DNA of 5,373 bases from Deltaproteobacteria bacterium (GTDB taxonomy: Bacteria > Desulfobacterota > Desulfobulbia > Desulfobulbales > BM004). A program made the translations under genes and the position numbers. Shown piece by piece: positions 1 to 5,373 of this stretch (positions are counted from its first letter, which is position 1; each line of letters begins with the position of its first letter). The notes under the pieces are model-generated. The model saw only the letters and a program-made list of their open reading frames with translations, searched no databases and was not told the origin of the DNA. The stretch covers positions 144,262 through 149,634 of the forward strand of contig CP070776.1 in the NCBI GenBank assembly GCA_020346205.1, written 5' to 3'.

Positions 1-6
1 TTGCCA

Positions 7-1293
7 TCAATCGTCAAAATCACCTTCCGGCCCCTTATCCGAGTCAATGGCAGCAGCGCGCTCCCTTATTTTTTCATCTGTCCAGCCGGCAGGATCCTCA
101 ATGCGTTCCACCTTGGGACCTAGATCATGTGAATTTGCTTTTAAAATTGCCTCAATGGCCAGCGGTGCAGTATCATCGGCATTGAACACATCAACCAGCA
201 GCGTGAAGACAAAATCCTCCACCCGCTTGCACATTCTTTCCCTGACCTCCTGTGCCTGGCCGAGAAGTTTGGTTTCAAACGGCAGATTGAGTTTTTTATA
301 ATTACCGCCCTTCCATCCCTGTTGATCAGCATATTCAACCATTGCCTGCCACATTTCTTCAGTAACACCTTGGTCCGTGGTTTTAATGAAATTTCCCTGG
401 GCATCCAGCTGGGCATTGCCGAAATCATTAACCTCAAGGCCCCATGAAAGCATCTGCAGAGCTGTGGCCACATTTGCCTTGGTCGTTCTTGTTTGGGAGG
501 CAATTGCCCTTAAACGTTCAGAACTGTTTCCGGAAGTACCGTGCTGGGCTCCAGATATATTGTATCCTGCCAGTGATTCATGAATCGCAGATGTAAGCTC
601 TACCTGTATGCCCTGGTCACTGGCTTCAATGCCATGGGTTGTACCATTATTAAGGGCTATCCAGTCAGGAAAAATATCATGGGCATTGAGGCCCTGGATA
701 AGAAAGAGGGCCTCCTCAACCGTAGAAAGGCCTTGACTTCCTTTTATTTCACCCACCTCAGTTTCAAGTGCTGCCCATTTGGGGACATAGGGGTTTAAGG
801 CGATATTTGCTCTCAGGTTCTGTTCGTCCGGTAGGTGCGAGGCATCAATAGCAATAGAGGTAATCCCTGCTTCAAACAGGGTCGGAATTTCAATCCTGGC
901 AGCTGCTATATCCTGATCACTTTTTATACCATAATGGTCGGCATGGATGGCTACTGGAATTGTGATACCCAATTCGTTGCAGACAGCATCAACCTGCCTG
1001 GCAATATTCCAGTAGTTAACCGCACAATAGGCATTGCCCCCACCCTCTGATTTAGCAATTTCAATGATAATTGCACTATTTGCTCTCTGGGCTGCAGCCA
1101 GTGCCCCACGGATAACGAAATGGTTGCGCCCGTTAGCTGCAATTGTCATGGCCTTACCCTTGGTCAGCATGGCCCGGTCAATTACTTTGCCACTAACAAT
1201 AAGGGCCTGGGAATGGGGGAAAAGTTTAGCCACATTGGGGGGCCTTCCTATCTCAACTGCCCTTTCAAAATCAGTCCCGGAACTCTGAGCCAT
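7..1293 (-). CDS. fba: Class II fructose-bisphosphate aldolase, long form
   Basis: This cytoplasmic, metal-dependent enzyme is expected to cleave fructose-1,6-bisphosphate into glyceraldehyde-3-phosphate and dihydroxyacetone phosphate, or to run the reverse in gluconeogenesis. Class II signatures are visible in order. HADH at 117-120 supplies the probable catalytic Asp119 and metal ligand His120. IDAS is at 149-152, and ETEVG at 177-181 has Glu179 in the position of E. coli Glu174. TTHG at 218-221 (His220) and QHGTSG at 250-255 (His251) match the other two metal-ligand histidines. At 428 residues it is longer than E. coli FbaA (about 359) because of a C-terminal tail, acidic at its very end, past about residue 345. 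The ATG is supported by AGGAGG at 1301-1306, seven bases upstream. The TGA stop lies six bases from the window edge, so the gene is complete. Activity on another ketose bisphosphate, such as tagatose bisphosphate, cannot be excluded; aldolase family membership is secure. Confidence 0.93.
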   Translation of the reverse strand: MAQSSGTDFERAVEIGRPPNVAKLFPHSQALIVSGKVIDRAMLTKGKAMTIAANGRNHFVIRGALAAAQRANSAIIIEIAKSEGGGNAYCAVNYWNIARQVDAVCNELGITIPVAIHADHYGIKSDQDIAAARIEIPTLFEAGITSIAIDASHLPDEQNLRANIALNPYVPKWAALETEVGEIKGSQGLSTVEEALFLIQGLNAHDIFPDWIALNNGTTHGIEASDQGIQVELTSAIHESLAGYNISGAQHGTSGNSSERLRAIASQTRTTKANVATALQMLSWGLEVNDFGNAQLDAQGNFIKTTDQGVTEEMWQAMVEYADQQGWKGGNYKKLNLPFETKLLGQAQEVRERMCKRVEDFVFTLLVDVFNADDTAPLAIEAILKANSHDLGPKVERIEDPAGWTDEKIRERAAAIDSDKGPEGDFDD

Positions 1294-1383
1294 AAGTATC
1301 CCTCCTCATAAAAACGATAAAAATAATTTTTAAGAATCTAAATCAATACAACTATGTTTGAAACGAAGGCATATTGTATTTAA

Positions 1384-1412
1384 TACATAATATTATCAAA
1401 ATTAACAGACAA
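1384..1412 (-). promoter_or_regulatory. Candidate sigma-70 promoter of the aldolase gene
   Basis: On the minus strand TTGTCT (1407-1412) and TATGTA (1384-1389) are separated by 17 bases, which predicts a leader of about 80 nt before the aldolase ATG. The -10 region overlaps a perfect 10-bp palindrome, ATAATATTAT (1387-1396). The surrounding DNA is very AT-rich, so chance matches are likely. No terminator is visible after tatC, so read-through from tatC is also possible. Confidence 0.35.
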
Positions 1413-1434
1413 TATCATATTTCTATTTATACTT

Positions 1435-2204
1435 TTATTCTTCACTTTCTTCCGCGGAATTCTCCTGTACTCTGTCATACAATTTTTTCCTGCCGAATAT
1501 CCACACACAAACTACACTTATTTCATATAAAACCAGGAGCGGGACACCCATGAGCAACTGGTTCACAATATCTGGAGTCGGGGTGAGAATTGCGGCAACT
1601 ATAAAATTTATCAAGATAGCATATTTTCTATTTTTGTTGAGAAATGCAACATCGACAATGCCAATCTTGGCAAGGAAAACCATAAGGATTGGAAGTTCAA
1701 AAATAACACCGAATGCTAACAGCAACCTCAGTGATAATGAAAAGTATTCGTTTACTGCCGGCATTGGGTCAAGAAAATCGGCAGAATATCCCAACAGAAA
1801 ATTAAAGGCCGGTGGAAAAACAACAAAATAGCCAAATGCCGCACCGCCCAAAAAACATAATGATGATAGAAATGAGAAAGGGAGAAGAGCTCTTTTTTCG
1901 TGTTTATATAAGCCTGGAGCCACAAATTTCCAGATCTGCCAGAATATGACGGGACTGGCAAGGAGTACACCACAAACAAGGGCCAATTTTAGATAAAAAA
2001 AAAGGCCTCTTGGTATGACATAAATATAAGACTCGTCTCGTCGGGTAATACCTTGAACAAAGGTTTGAAAAACCAGTTGCCGATCTGCTTGATGAAAGCA
2101 TAGGAAAATGCAAAGCCGACTCCTGCTGCAATAAAAGAAGTTATGAGGCAGCTTCGAAGGTCAGTCAGATGTTCCGTCAGCACCTGTTTTTTAAAATCTT
2201 CCAT
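1435..2204 (-). pseudogene. tatC: tatC, Sec-independent (twin-arginine) translocase subunit TatC, frame interrupted once
   Basis: TatC is the polytopic inner-membrane receptor for twin-arginine signal peptides and exports folded proteins. The N-terminal part (1989-2204) starts with ATG, carries HLTDLR at 12-17, and runs to AFFF at 67-70 before an early TAA at 1989-1991. The remaining protein continues in the -1 frame to 1435. Rereading one T gives QEAFFFYLKLALVCG across the join and a 256-residue TatC, the usual family length. In the joined numbering Arg17, Pro48, Phe94 and Glu103 (in FVAPGLYKHEKR) and Glu170 (in FGVIFELPI) sit at the numbers I recall for the same landmarks in E. coli TatC, and the TPTPD hallmark is at 208-212. 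All six hydrophobic segments are present and no second lesion is visible. The type chosen reflects the literal sequence; sequencing error or frameshifting could mean a working protein. The start is fixed by an in-frame TGA at 2214-2216; the ribosome site is weak. No tatA or tatB lies in the window. Confidence 0.9.
1995..2003 (-). other. T9 homopolymer (slippery site) at the tatC frame break
   Basis: The sense strand reads GCC TTT TTT TTT ATC TAA in the starting frame, so translation stops two codons after the T run. The run contains the slip heptamer T_TTT_TTT. A one-base backward slip gives TAT CTA AAA TTG, which continues TatC correctly. Adding one base to the run by RNA-polymerase slippage would have the same effect. 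The frame break is seen directly; its mechanism, or whether it is a homopolymer miscall, cannot be decided from this sequence. Confidence 0.8.
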
Positions 2205-2519
2205 AAATCCGGCTCAGATGACATTGGAAAAAGGTTTATTGTAATTAATTACTGAAGCGATGGTTACCATATATCGTCATCAACAAAACATCAATTTGAA
2301 AATTACATATTTTGTATGCTTTTGACCATGATGCCTTCAGCAAAATAAAAGTTGAAAATGCCTAAACATTATATACTGTTTGTTTAAAAGATATTATTTA
2401 GAAATTACAAAACTCTTTCACGTTGACAATAGTGTAAAAAATTTATTAATTAAGATCATATTTCAAAACATAAATAGAATTTTTATCAGTTAATATCCTC
2501 TCTTTTTATTGGAGTAGAC
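2205..2519. other. AT-rich divergent intergenic region between tatC and the diguanylate cyclase
   Basis: This stretch of 315 bases has no convincing gene on either strand. A perfect minus-strand TATAAT (2368-2373) could serve tatC with a leader of about 155 nt, but no good -35 sits at the right distance. It is flanked by the short inverted pair AAACA / TGTTT (2364-2368 and 2377-2381), a possible but unproven operator. A small palindrome ATGGT-T-ACCAT lies at 2260-2270. The cyclase promoter candidate at the right end is listed separately. Confidence 0.5.
2423..2451 (+). promoter_or_regulatory. Candidate sigma-70 promoter of the diguanylate cyclase gene
   Basis: A consensus -35 TTGACA (2423-2428) is followed after 17 bases by TTAATT (2446-2451); TATTAA (2444-2449) at 15 bases is an alternative. 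The predicted leader is about 60 nt. The -35 match is strong, but the -10 is weak in uniformly AT-rich DNA. Confidence 0.45.
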
Positions 2520-3713
2520 ATGGCCTCAATCCGCGACCAGCTTTTGGATTACTTTGAGCAATTTGCCAATGATGATGCCCGTCTCATTGAAGAAATCCAT
2601 ACTCTGATTGCACTCCAGGGCAAAGGGGTCTATTCCTACATTTTCCAAATCCTTACCAACCTCGATCTATCCCCGGAAGAATCTGAACAGCATTGGAATA
2701 ATATCATTTCCCACAGCAAGAAACTTTCTGCTACCATGGGCCGTGAAGTAAATCTCAGAACCGCTGTCTGTGACTACTTCTGTTCAATCAACAAATCTTT
2801 ACATAATCCAAAAATTATAGAAATTCATCTTTTTGAAAAGGCAGCAAAATCATCTACATTTGATAACCTGACCGGATTATTGAACCGCAATGCCTTTGAT
2901 GAAATGCTGTCTCGTGAGATATCCAGAGCTAAACGCCATGATTCAAACCTGACTCTCCTTTTTCTCGACCTTGATGATTTTAAACGTGTAAATGATACCA
3001 TGGGTCATATGGCCGGTGACGAAGTATTAAAAAAGGTTGCCCAGTTGATCATGGTAGAAAAAAGGTCTGAAGATATTGGGGCCCGTTACGGCGGAGAGGA
3101 GATTACAGTTTTACTTCCTGAAACAAGCAAGGAAGATGGTTGGCTCATTGGTGAAAGGATTCGCCAAAGTGTAGAAGAGGCTGAGATACGTTACGAAGGT
3201 AAAAATATAAAAATTACCTTAAGCGGCGGACTTGCATCATTTCCTATTGATGCAAGTGACGGTTTGACATTATTAAAAAATGCAGACAAGGCAATGTACC
3301 GTGCAAAAAGTTTCGGAAAGAATAACATTTCTTTCTATTCAATGGATAAAAGACGTAACATCCGGGTTGATTACAGCACATCTGTCGAAATTCAGGAGCT
3401 TGGTATACATAAAAAACCTGTATTAAAAGCTACAACGAAAAGTTTGAGCATTGGCGGTATATTGCTTGAAAGCAAAGACCCATTGGAGATTGGAGCCAAA
3501 ATCCAGATTAATATCTCGCTCAACAAGGATAACCCCCTTCTTGTTATCGGCACAGTTGTCCGCTCAGAAGAAACAGACGAAGGCAATCATGAAATTAGCA
3601 TTGCCTTTATCGATTCCGATAAAGTTATAAAGAATGAAATCTCAAGCTACCTGATCAAGCACCTCAAAGAGATCCCGGCTCATTCTCTCAAAGAGACTCA
3701 ATCCCAGCAGTAA
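2520..3713 (+). CDS. Diguanylate cyclase: N-terminal helical region, GGDEF domain, PilZ domain
   Basis: This protein probably makes cyclic di-GMP from two GTP and also binds the product. Residues 1-110 form a soluble, mostly helical region that I do not recognise, with a CxxxC pair at 84-88. The GGDEF domain runs from about 112 to 274: DNLTGLLNR at 115-123, metal-site FLDLDDFKRVND at 148-159, and the active loop RYGGEEI at 189-195. An intact product-inhibition site, RSED (182-185), lies five residues before GGEEI. A PilZ domain follows at about 277-385, with RRNIR (278-282) as the RxxxR motif and SLSIGG (308-313) in place of (D/N)xSxxG, so Ser replaces the first acidic or amide residue. There is no signal peptide or membrane segment, so it should be cytoplasmic. 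GGAG at 2511-2514, five bases before ATG, supports the start. It is a single gene, divergent from tatC and convergent with the tRNA. The domain calls are secure; activity and the N-terminal signal are inferred. Confidence 0.93.
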   Translation: MASIRDQLLDYFEQFANDDARLIEEIHTLIALQGKGVYSYIFQILTNLDLSPEESEQHWNNIISHSKKLSATMGREVNLRTAVCDYFCSINKSLHNPKIIEIHLFEKAAKSSTFDNLTGLLNRNAFDEMLSREISRAKRHDSNLTLLFLDLDDFKRVNDTMGHMAGDEVLKKVAQLIMVEKRSEDIGARYGGEEITVLLPETSKEDGWLIGERIRQSVEEAEIRYEGKNIKITLSGGLASFPIDASDGLTLLKNADKAMYRAKSFGKNNISFYSMDKRRNIRVDYSTSVEIQELGIHKKPVLKATTKSLSIGGILLESKDPLEIGAKIQINISLNKDNPLLVIGTVVRSEETDEGNHEISIAFIDSDKVIKNEISSYLIKHLKEIPAHSLKETQSQQ

Positions 3714-3724
3714 AATATCCCCAC

Positions 3725-3758
3725 AAAATAAAAGGGAGCAGCCTTTAGACTACTCCCT
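3725..3758 (-). terminator. Intrinsic terminator of tRNA-Leu
   Basis: Arms AGGGAG (3733-3738) and CTCCCT (3753-3758) pair, extended past one mismatch by two more base pairs, around an 8-base loop. On the minus strand the stem is followed by TTTATTTTG, a U-rich tail, ten bases after the tRNA CCA end. On the plus strand no U run follows, so it is a poor terminator for the cyclase transcript although it may still stabilise that 3' end. Confidence 0.75.
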
Positions 3759-3767
3759 AGTTGTACC

Positions 3768-3855
3768 TGGTGCCCGGGGCGAGAATCGAACTCGCACAGA
3801 GACAAGCTCCGAGGGATTTTAAGTCCCTTGCGTCTACCAGTTCCGCCACCCAGGC
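3768..3855 (-). tRNA. tRNA-Leu, anticodon UAA
   Basis: The minus strand folds into a complete class II (long variable arm) tRNA of 88 nt including an encoded CCA (3768-3770). The acceptor arms GCCTGGG and CCCGGGC pair over seven positions with one G-U. The D stem is GCG/CGC, and the anticodon stem AGGGA/TCCCT holds the loop CTTAAAA, giving TAA. The variable arm is a short GGAG/CTCT hairpin. The T stem GCGAG/CTCGC encloses TTCGATT. Discriminator A is as expected for leucine. It decodes UUA and probably UUG. It stands alone, with its own terminator downstream. Confidence 0.97.
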
Positions 3856-3876
3856 AACCTGTTTTTCTGCGACTCT

Positions 3877-3904
3877 ATATTATCATTATCGAAATTGCAA
3901 ACAA
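3877..3904 (-). promoter_or_regulatory. Candidate promoter of tRNA-Leu
   Basis: On the minus strand TTGTTT (3899-3904) and TAATAT (3877-3882) are 16 bases apart, predicting a start about 15 nt before the mature tRNA 5' end. An overlapping pair, TTGCAA with GATAAT, is also possible. No GC-rich discriminator typical of stringent control is obvious. Confidence 0.35.
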
Positions 3905-4032
3905 GATTGCAAGCTAATTTCACCTAAATTCATTTTTTTAGATTCCACGATCTTTCCCTGGAAATTGCTCATTATTAACGGGTAACTTAGCGTTATCATT
4001 ACTTGTATAACTTCCCCAAAAACTAATTACTC
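3905..4032. other. Intergenic DNA between divergent tRNA-Leu and cold-shock gene
   Basis: I see no gene here. The only structure is a short inverted repeat, TAACG (3976-3980) and CGTTA (3991-3995) with 10 bases between, upstream of the cold-shock promoter. It could be an operator half-site pair but is short enough to be chance. A T7 run at 3935-3941 has no stem before it. Confidence 0.4.
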
Positions 4033-4061
4033 TTGACAAAGCAATTATTTGTTTGTATCTC
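4033..4061 (+). promoter_or_regulatory. Sigma-70 promoter of the cold-shock gene
   Basis: A perfect -35 TTGACA (4033-4038) and TATCTC (4056-4061) are exactly 17 bases apart, placing the start near 4068 and giving a leader of about 95 nt. The spacer holds an inverted pair, ACAAA (4036-4040) and TTTGT (4048-4052), which overlaps the -35 and might bind a repressor. The long leader is typical of CspA-type genes. Confidence 0.6.
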
Positions 4062-4100
4062 AATATGAAGTTAATATGCTGATTTCAAAGTAGTTTTGGG

Positions 4101-4134
4101 ATCAGCCATTGTTGGCAGATACTGCCATTTTTTT
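4101..4134 (+). promoter_or_regulatory. Attenuator-like leader: overlapping antiterminator and terminator hairpins
   Basis: TGGCAG (4113-4118) and CTGCCA (4122-4127) form a perfect 6-bp stem with a 3-base loop, followed at once by seven T (4128-4134): the form of an intrinsic terminator, 27 bases before the cold-shock start codon. Upstream, ATCAGCCA (4101-4108) pairs with TGGCAGAT (4113-4120) around TTGT, with one A-A mismatch. Both structures use 4113-4118, so only one can form at a time. The pairings are read from the sequence; their use in control is inferred. The hairpin could alternatively end a small RNA of about 65 nt. Confidence 0.6.
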
Positions 4135-4161
4135 ATGCATCAATTTGGAGGGCGTTTGATT

Positions 4162-4377
4162 ATGTCAGATCGTGAAACTGGGACAGTAAAATGGTTTAAC
4201 AACAGCAAGGGGTTTGGATTTATAGAGCGTGAACAGGGGGATGATGTTTTTGTACATTATACTTCAATACGTGACACCGGAGATTTTAGAACTCTTGCCG
4301 AAGGCCAGAAGGTTGAATTTTCCATAACTGAAGGTCAAAAAGGATTACAGGCAAATGATGTAACTGGAATCGAATAG
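4162..4377 (+). CDS. csp: Cold-shock domain protein (CspA family)
   Basis: This 71-residue single-domain protein has the five-strand OB fold of the CspA family. It binds single-stranded RNA and DNA and acts as an RNA chaperone or transcription antiterminator. The N-terminal [16 protein letters not shown] (7-22) contains RNP1 (KGFGFIE), and VFVHYTSI (29-36) is RNP2, with Tyr and Thr in place of the commoner Phe and Ser. The usual aromatic nucleic-acid contacts are present: Trp11, Phe18, Phe20, Phe30, His32 and Tyr33. GGAGG at 4147-4151, ten bases before ATG 4162, sets the start; the open frame extends upstream to a TTG at 4096, but that stretch lies in the leader and is unlike the family. The gene stands alone between its promoter and a strong terminator. 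The family is certain; cold induction is not shown by sequence. Confidence 0.96.
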   Translation: MSDRETGTVKWFNNSKGFGFIEREQGDDVFVHYTSIRDTGDFRTLAEGQKVEFSITEGQKGLQANDVTGIE

Positions 4378-4397
4378 GTTGTATATATATAATAAAT

Positions 4398-4433
4398 AAA
4401 AACCCCCGCCGGATTTACCGGCGGGGGTTTTTT
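4398..4433. terminator. Strong bidirectional intrinsic terminator between cold-shock and SapC-family genes
   Basis: CCCCCGCCGG (4403-4412) and CCGGCGGGGG (4418-4427) form a perfect 10-bp GC stem with loop ATTTA. Five A precede it and six T follow, so the stem carries a U tail when transcribed from either strand. It lies 20 bases after the cold-shock stop and 25 bases after the stop of the convergent SapC-family gene. Confidence 0.95.
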
Positions 4434-4458
4434 CATACTATCTACTATTAAAATAAAA

Positions 4459-5205
4459 CTAAGCAGCTTTCCCTTCAGCTAGTTTCTGCGCCTCAAGCTT
4501 TCCTAAGGTCCGAAAATTTGAAAGTGAGTAGAGGTGGCCATATATCCAACCCAAAAAGCCCCTGCGGAAAAGATCCAGGGCCTTTTCATCATCCAGTTCA
4601 AGGAGGGCTTTTTCATTAATCATCTTCATCCCCCTGAAACCAATTTTCTCACCTTCAGCCATGGTTATGTCTGCAGAAAAATCTTTTAAAAGATTATAGT
4701 CGACCAGTTTTTTTATAAATTCCTGAGTTAACATATTTTGTATTTGATACTGCTTTAAGAATTCTAAAACTCTGTTCAAATCGTCCGAAGAATTTCCTTC
4801 GTCATCAAAGAGAGACATCCCCTCTTCCTTATCAAATCCTTCATATTCAGCATCAACTGAAACAGCAAAACTCTCTCCGCTGGGGTCATTTTCAGCCAGG
4901 ATAAAAGGATATCTCCTAATAAAAGCCGGCAAATATGAACCATCTTTCCATTTTCCTGCATCATCAATAAAAAGATTGCCCTTATCGCGTAGACCAAGAA
5001 TTGCCAGGGGGACAATATCATTATTTTGGCCACTGACAAAAACAATGGGATAGTGCTTGGAAGCTTCGAGAAATTCTTGTCCAGTAACTAGAACTGAATT
5101 GAGATCCCGGGCAAAACTGAAGTTGTCAACTTTAGCCACTTTGACAGTTTTGTGAATAACCTGGTTGATTAAAATTGGATTCTTAAAAATGCCTTCCTGT
5201 GCCAT
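4459..5205 (-). CDS. SapC family protein (S-layer-associated SapC type)
   Basis: This 248-residue protein matches the SapC family named after a Campylobacter S-layer-associated protein (not the SapC permease of peptide ABC transporters). The key signatures are LGLRDKGNLFIDDAGKW (70-86), the family hallmark YLPAFIRRYPFILAE (91-105), a central EGMSLFDDEG segment (128-137), and GWIYGHLYSLSNFRTL (219-234) near the C-terminus. There is no signal peptide or membrane segment, so a cytoplasmic location is likely. Molecular function is poorly defined; a role in surface-protein export or a linked process is known only by name. No S-layer or secretion gene is nearby, so context does not help. The ATG at 5203-5205 is preceded by AAGGA (5212-5216) at six bases; another ATG overlapping it at 5210-5212 is out of frame. 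It converges on the cold-shock gene with a shared terminator. Confidence 0.87.
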   Translation of the reverse strand: MAQEGIFKNPILINQVIHKTVKVAKVDNFSFARDLNSVLVTGQEFLEASKHYPIVFVSGQNNDIVPLAILGLRDKGNLFIDDAGKWKDGSYLPAFIRRYPFILAENDPSGESFAVSVDAEYEGFDKEEGMSLFDDEGNSSDDLNRVLEFLKQYQIQNMLTQEFIKKLVDYNLLKDFSADITMAEGEKIGFRGMKMINEKALLELDDEKALDLFRRGFLGWIYGHLYSLSNFRTLGKLEAQKLAEGKAA

Positions 5206-5373
5206 GATTCATCCTTTTTGTTTTTTTTATCTGTACCCATTCCAACTTCTATAAAAATAAGGGGGGGGCAATTCACTTCAAGTGCAACTTCAATAAGAGG
5301 TCGTATGTTTACTTCATTTTCTCCGCTAACAAAACAAAAATGTCATATGCATTTTAACTAATAAACCTTAATT
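5206..5373 (-). promoter_or_regulatory. Upstream region of the SapC-family gene with a G8/C8 tract in a possible promoter spacer
   Basis: The 168 bases to the window edge contain no gene. On the minus strand TTGAAG (5276-5281) and TATTTT (5254-5259) are 16 bases apart, and the spacer is half filled by eight C (G8 on the plus strand, 5261-5268). A second TTGAAG lies at 5288-5293. This is a weak promoter call; the homopolymer itself is certain. Confidence 0.3.

Noticed and set aside
47..1311. Several plus- and minus-strand open frames overlapping the aldolase gene
   Set aside because: They are shadows in other frames of a clearly conserved gene and have no recognisable family features.
1318..1332. 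AT-only inverted repeat in the aldolase leader
   Set aside because: TAAAAAT-A-ATTTTTA has only A-T pairs and a one-base centre, so it would not form a stable RNA hairpin or terminator.
1435..1986. TatC C-terminal part as an independent gene starting at TTG 1984-1986
   Set aside because: No ribosome site precedes it, and it lacks the first helix and the P48 region that the upstream frame supplies exactly.
2260..2270. ATGGT-T-ACCAT palindrome upstream of tatC
   Set aside because: It is a single short palindrome with no second copy or well-placed promoter, so there is not enough to call an operator.
3761..3985. Plus-strand open frame of 74 codons
   Set aside because: Its first third is the antisense of tRNA-Leu, a well-known source of false proteins; the rest has no family features or ribosome site.
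4076..4093. Five-codon leader peptide (ATG 4076 to TAG 4093) ahead of the attenuator
   Set aside because: It has no ribosome-binding site, begins only about 8 nt after the predicted transcript start, and shows no run of regulatory codons.
4096..4161. N-terminal extension of the cold-shock protein from a TTG at 4096
   Set aside because: The 22 extra residues would be translated through the terminator-like hairpin and are unlike the family. ATG 4162 has GGAGG ten bases upstream and gives a normal 71-residue Csp.
5245..5315. Four ACTTC copies at 5245, 5275, 5287 and 5311, spaced by multiples of six
   Set aside because: The unit is only five bases, the spacing is irregular (30, 12, 24), and flanks differ; chance in a T/A/C-rich stretch is a sufficient explanation.

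Overview
The window looks like ordinary chromosome from a moderately AT-rich Gram-negative bacterium. The mix of genes fits a sulfate-reducer-type Desulfobacterota (Desulfobulbales-like): a long-form class II aldolase, TatC, a soluble GGDEF-PilZ protein, a small cold-shock protein and an orphan SapC-family protein. That placement is inference from protein style; no phylogenetic marker is present. I see no mobile element, CRISPR array or integrase.

Layout, left to right. (1) 7-1293, minus: complete class II fructose-bisphosphate aldolase. (2) 1435-2204, minus: tatC, encoding the core subunit of the twin-arginine translocase. Its frame is broken once, at a run of nine T in the sense strand (1995-2003). 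Adding one T, or a -1 slip, restores a 256-residue TatC whose landmark residues fall at the E. coli numbers. (3) 2205-2519: AT-rich divergent promoter region. (4) 2520-3713, plus: 397-residue diguanylate cyclase with an unrecognised helical N-terminal region, a GGDEF domain with intact I-site, and a C-terminal PilZ domain. (5) 3768-3855, minus: tRNA-Leu(UAA) with encoded CCA, followed by its terminator, which separates it from the convergent cyclase. (6) 3905-4161: intergenic DNA, then a strong TTGACA promoter and a leader of about 95 nt. The leader contains a terminator-like hairpin with a seven-T tail and an overlapping, mutually exclusive hairpin. (7) 4162-4377, plus: 71-residue cold-shock protein, then a strong bidirectional terminator shared with (8) 4459-5205, minus: a SapC-family protein. 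Its upstream region holds a run of eight G.

The genes do not form one pathway; most are single transcription units with their own signals. tatC and the aldolase are co-directional, but the 141-nt gap and a candidate aldolase promoter suggest the aldolase is not strictly dependent on tatC. The points most worth a second look are the attenuator-like leader of the cold-shock gene, the homopolymer frameshift in tatC, and the G8 tract ahead of the SapC-family gene.
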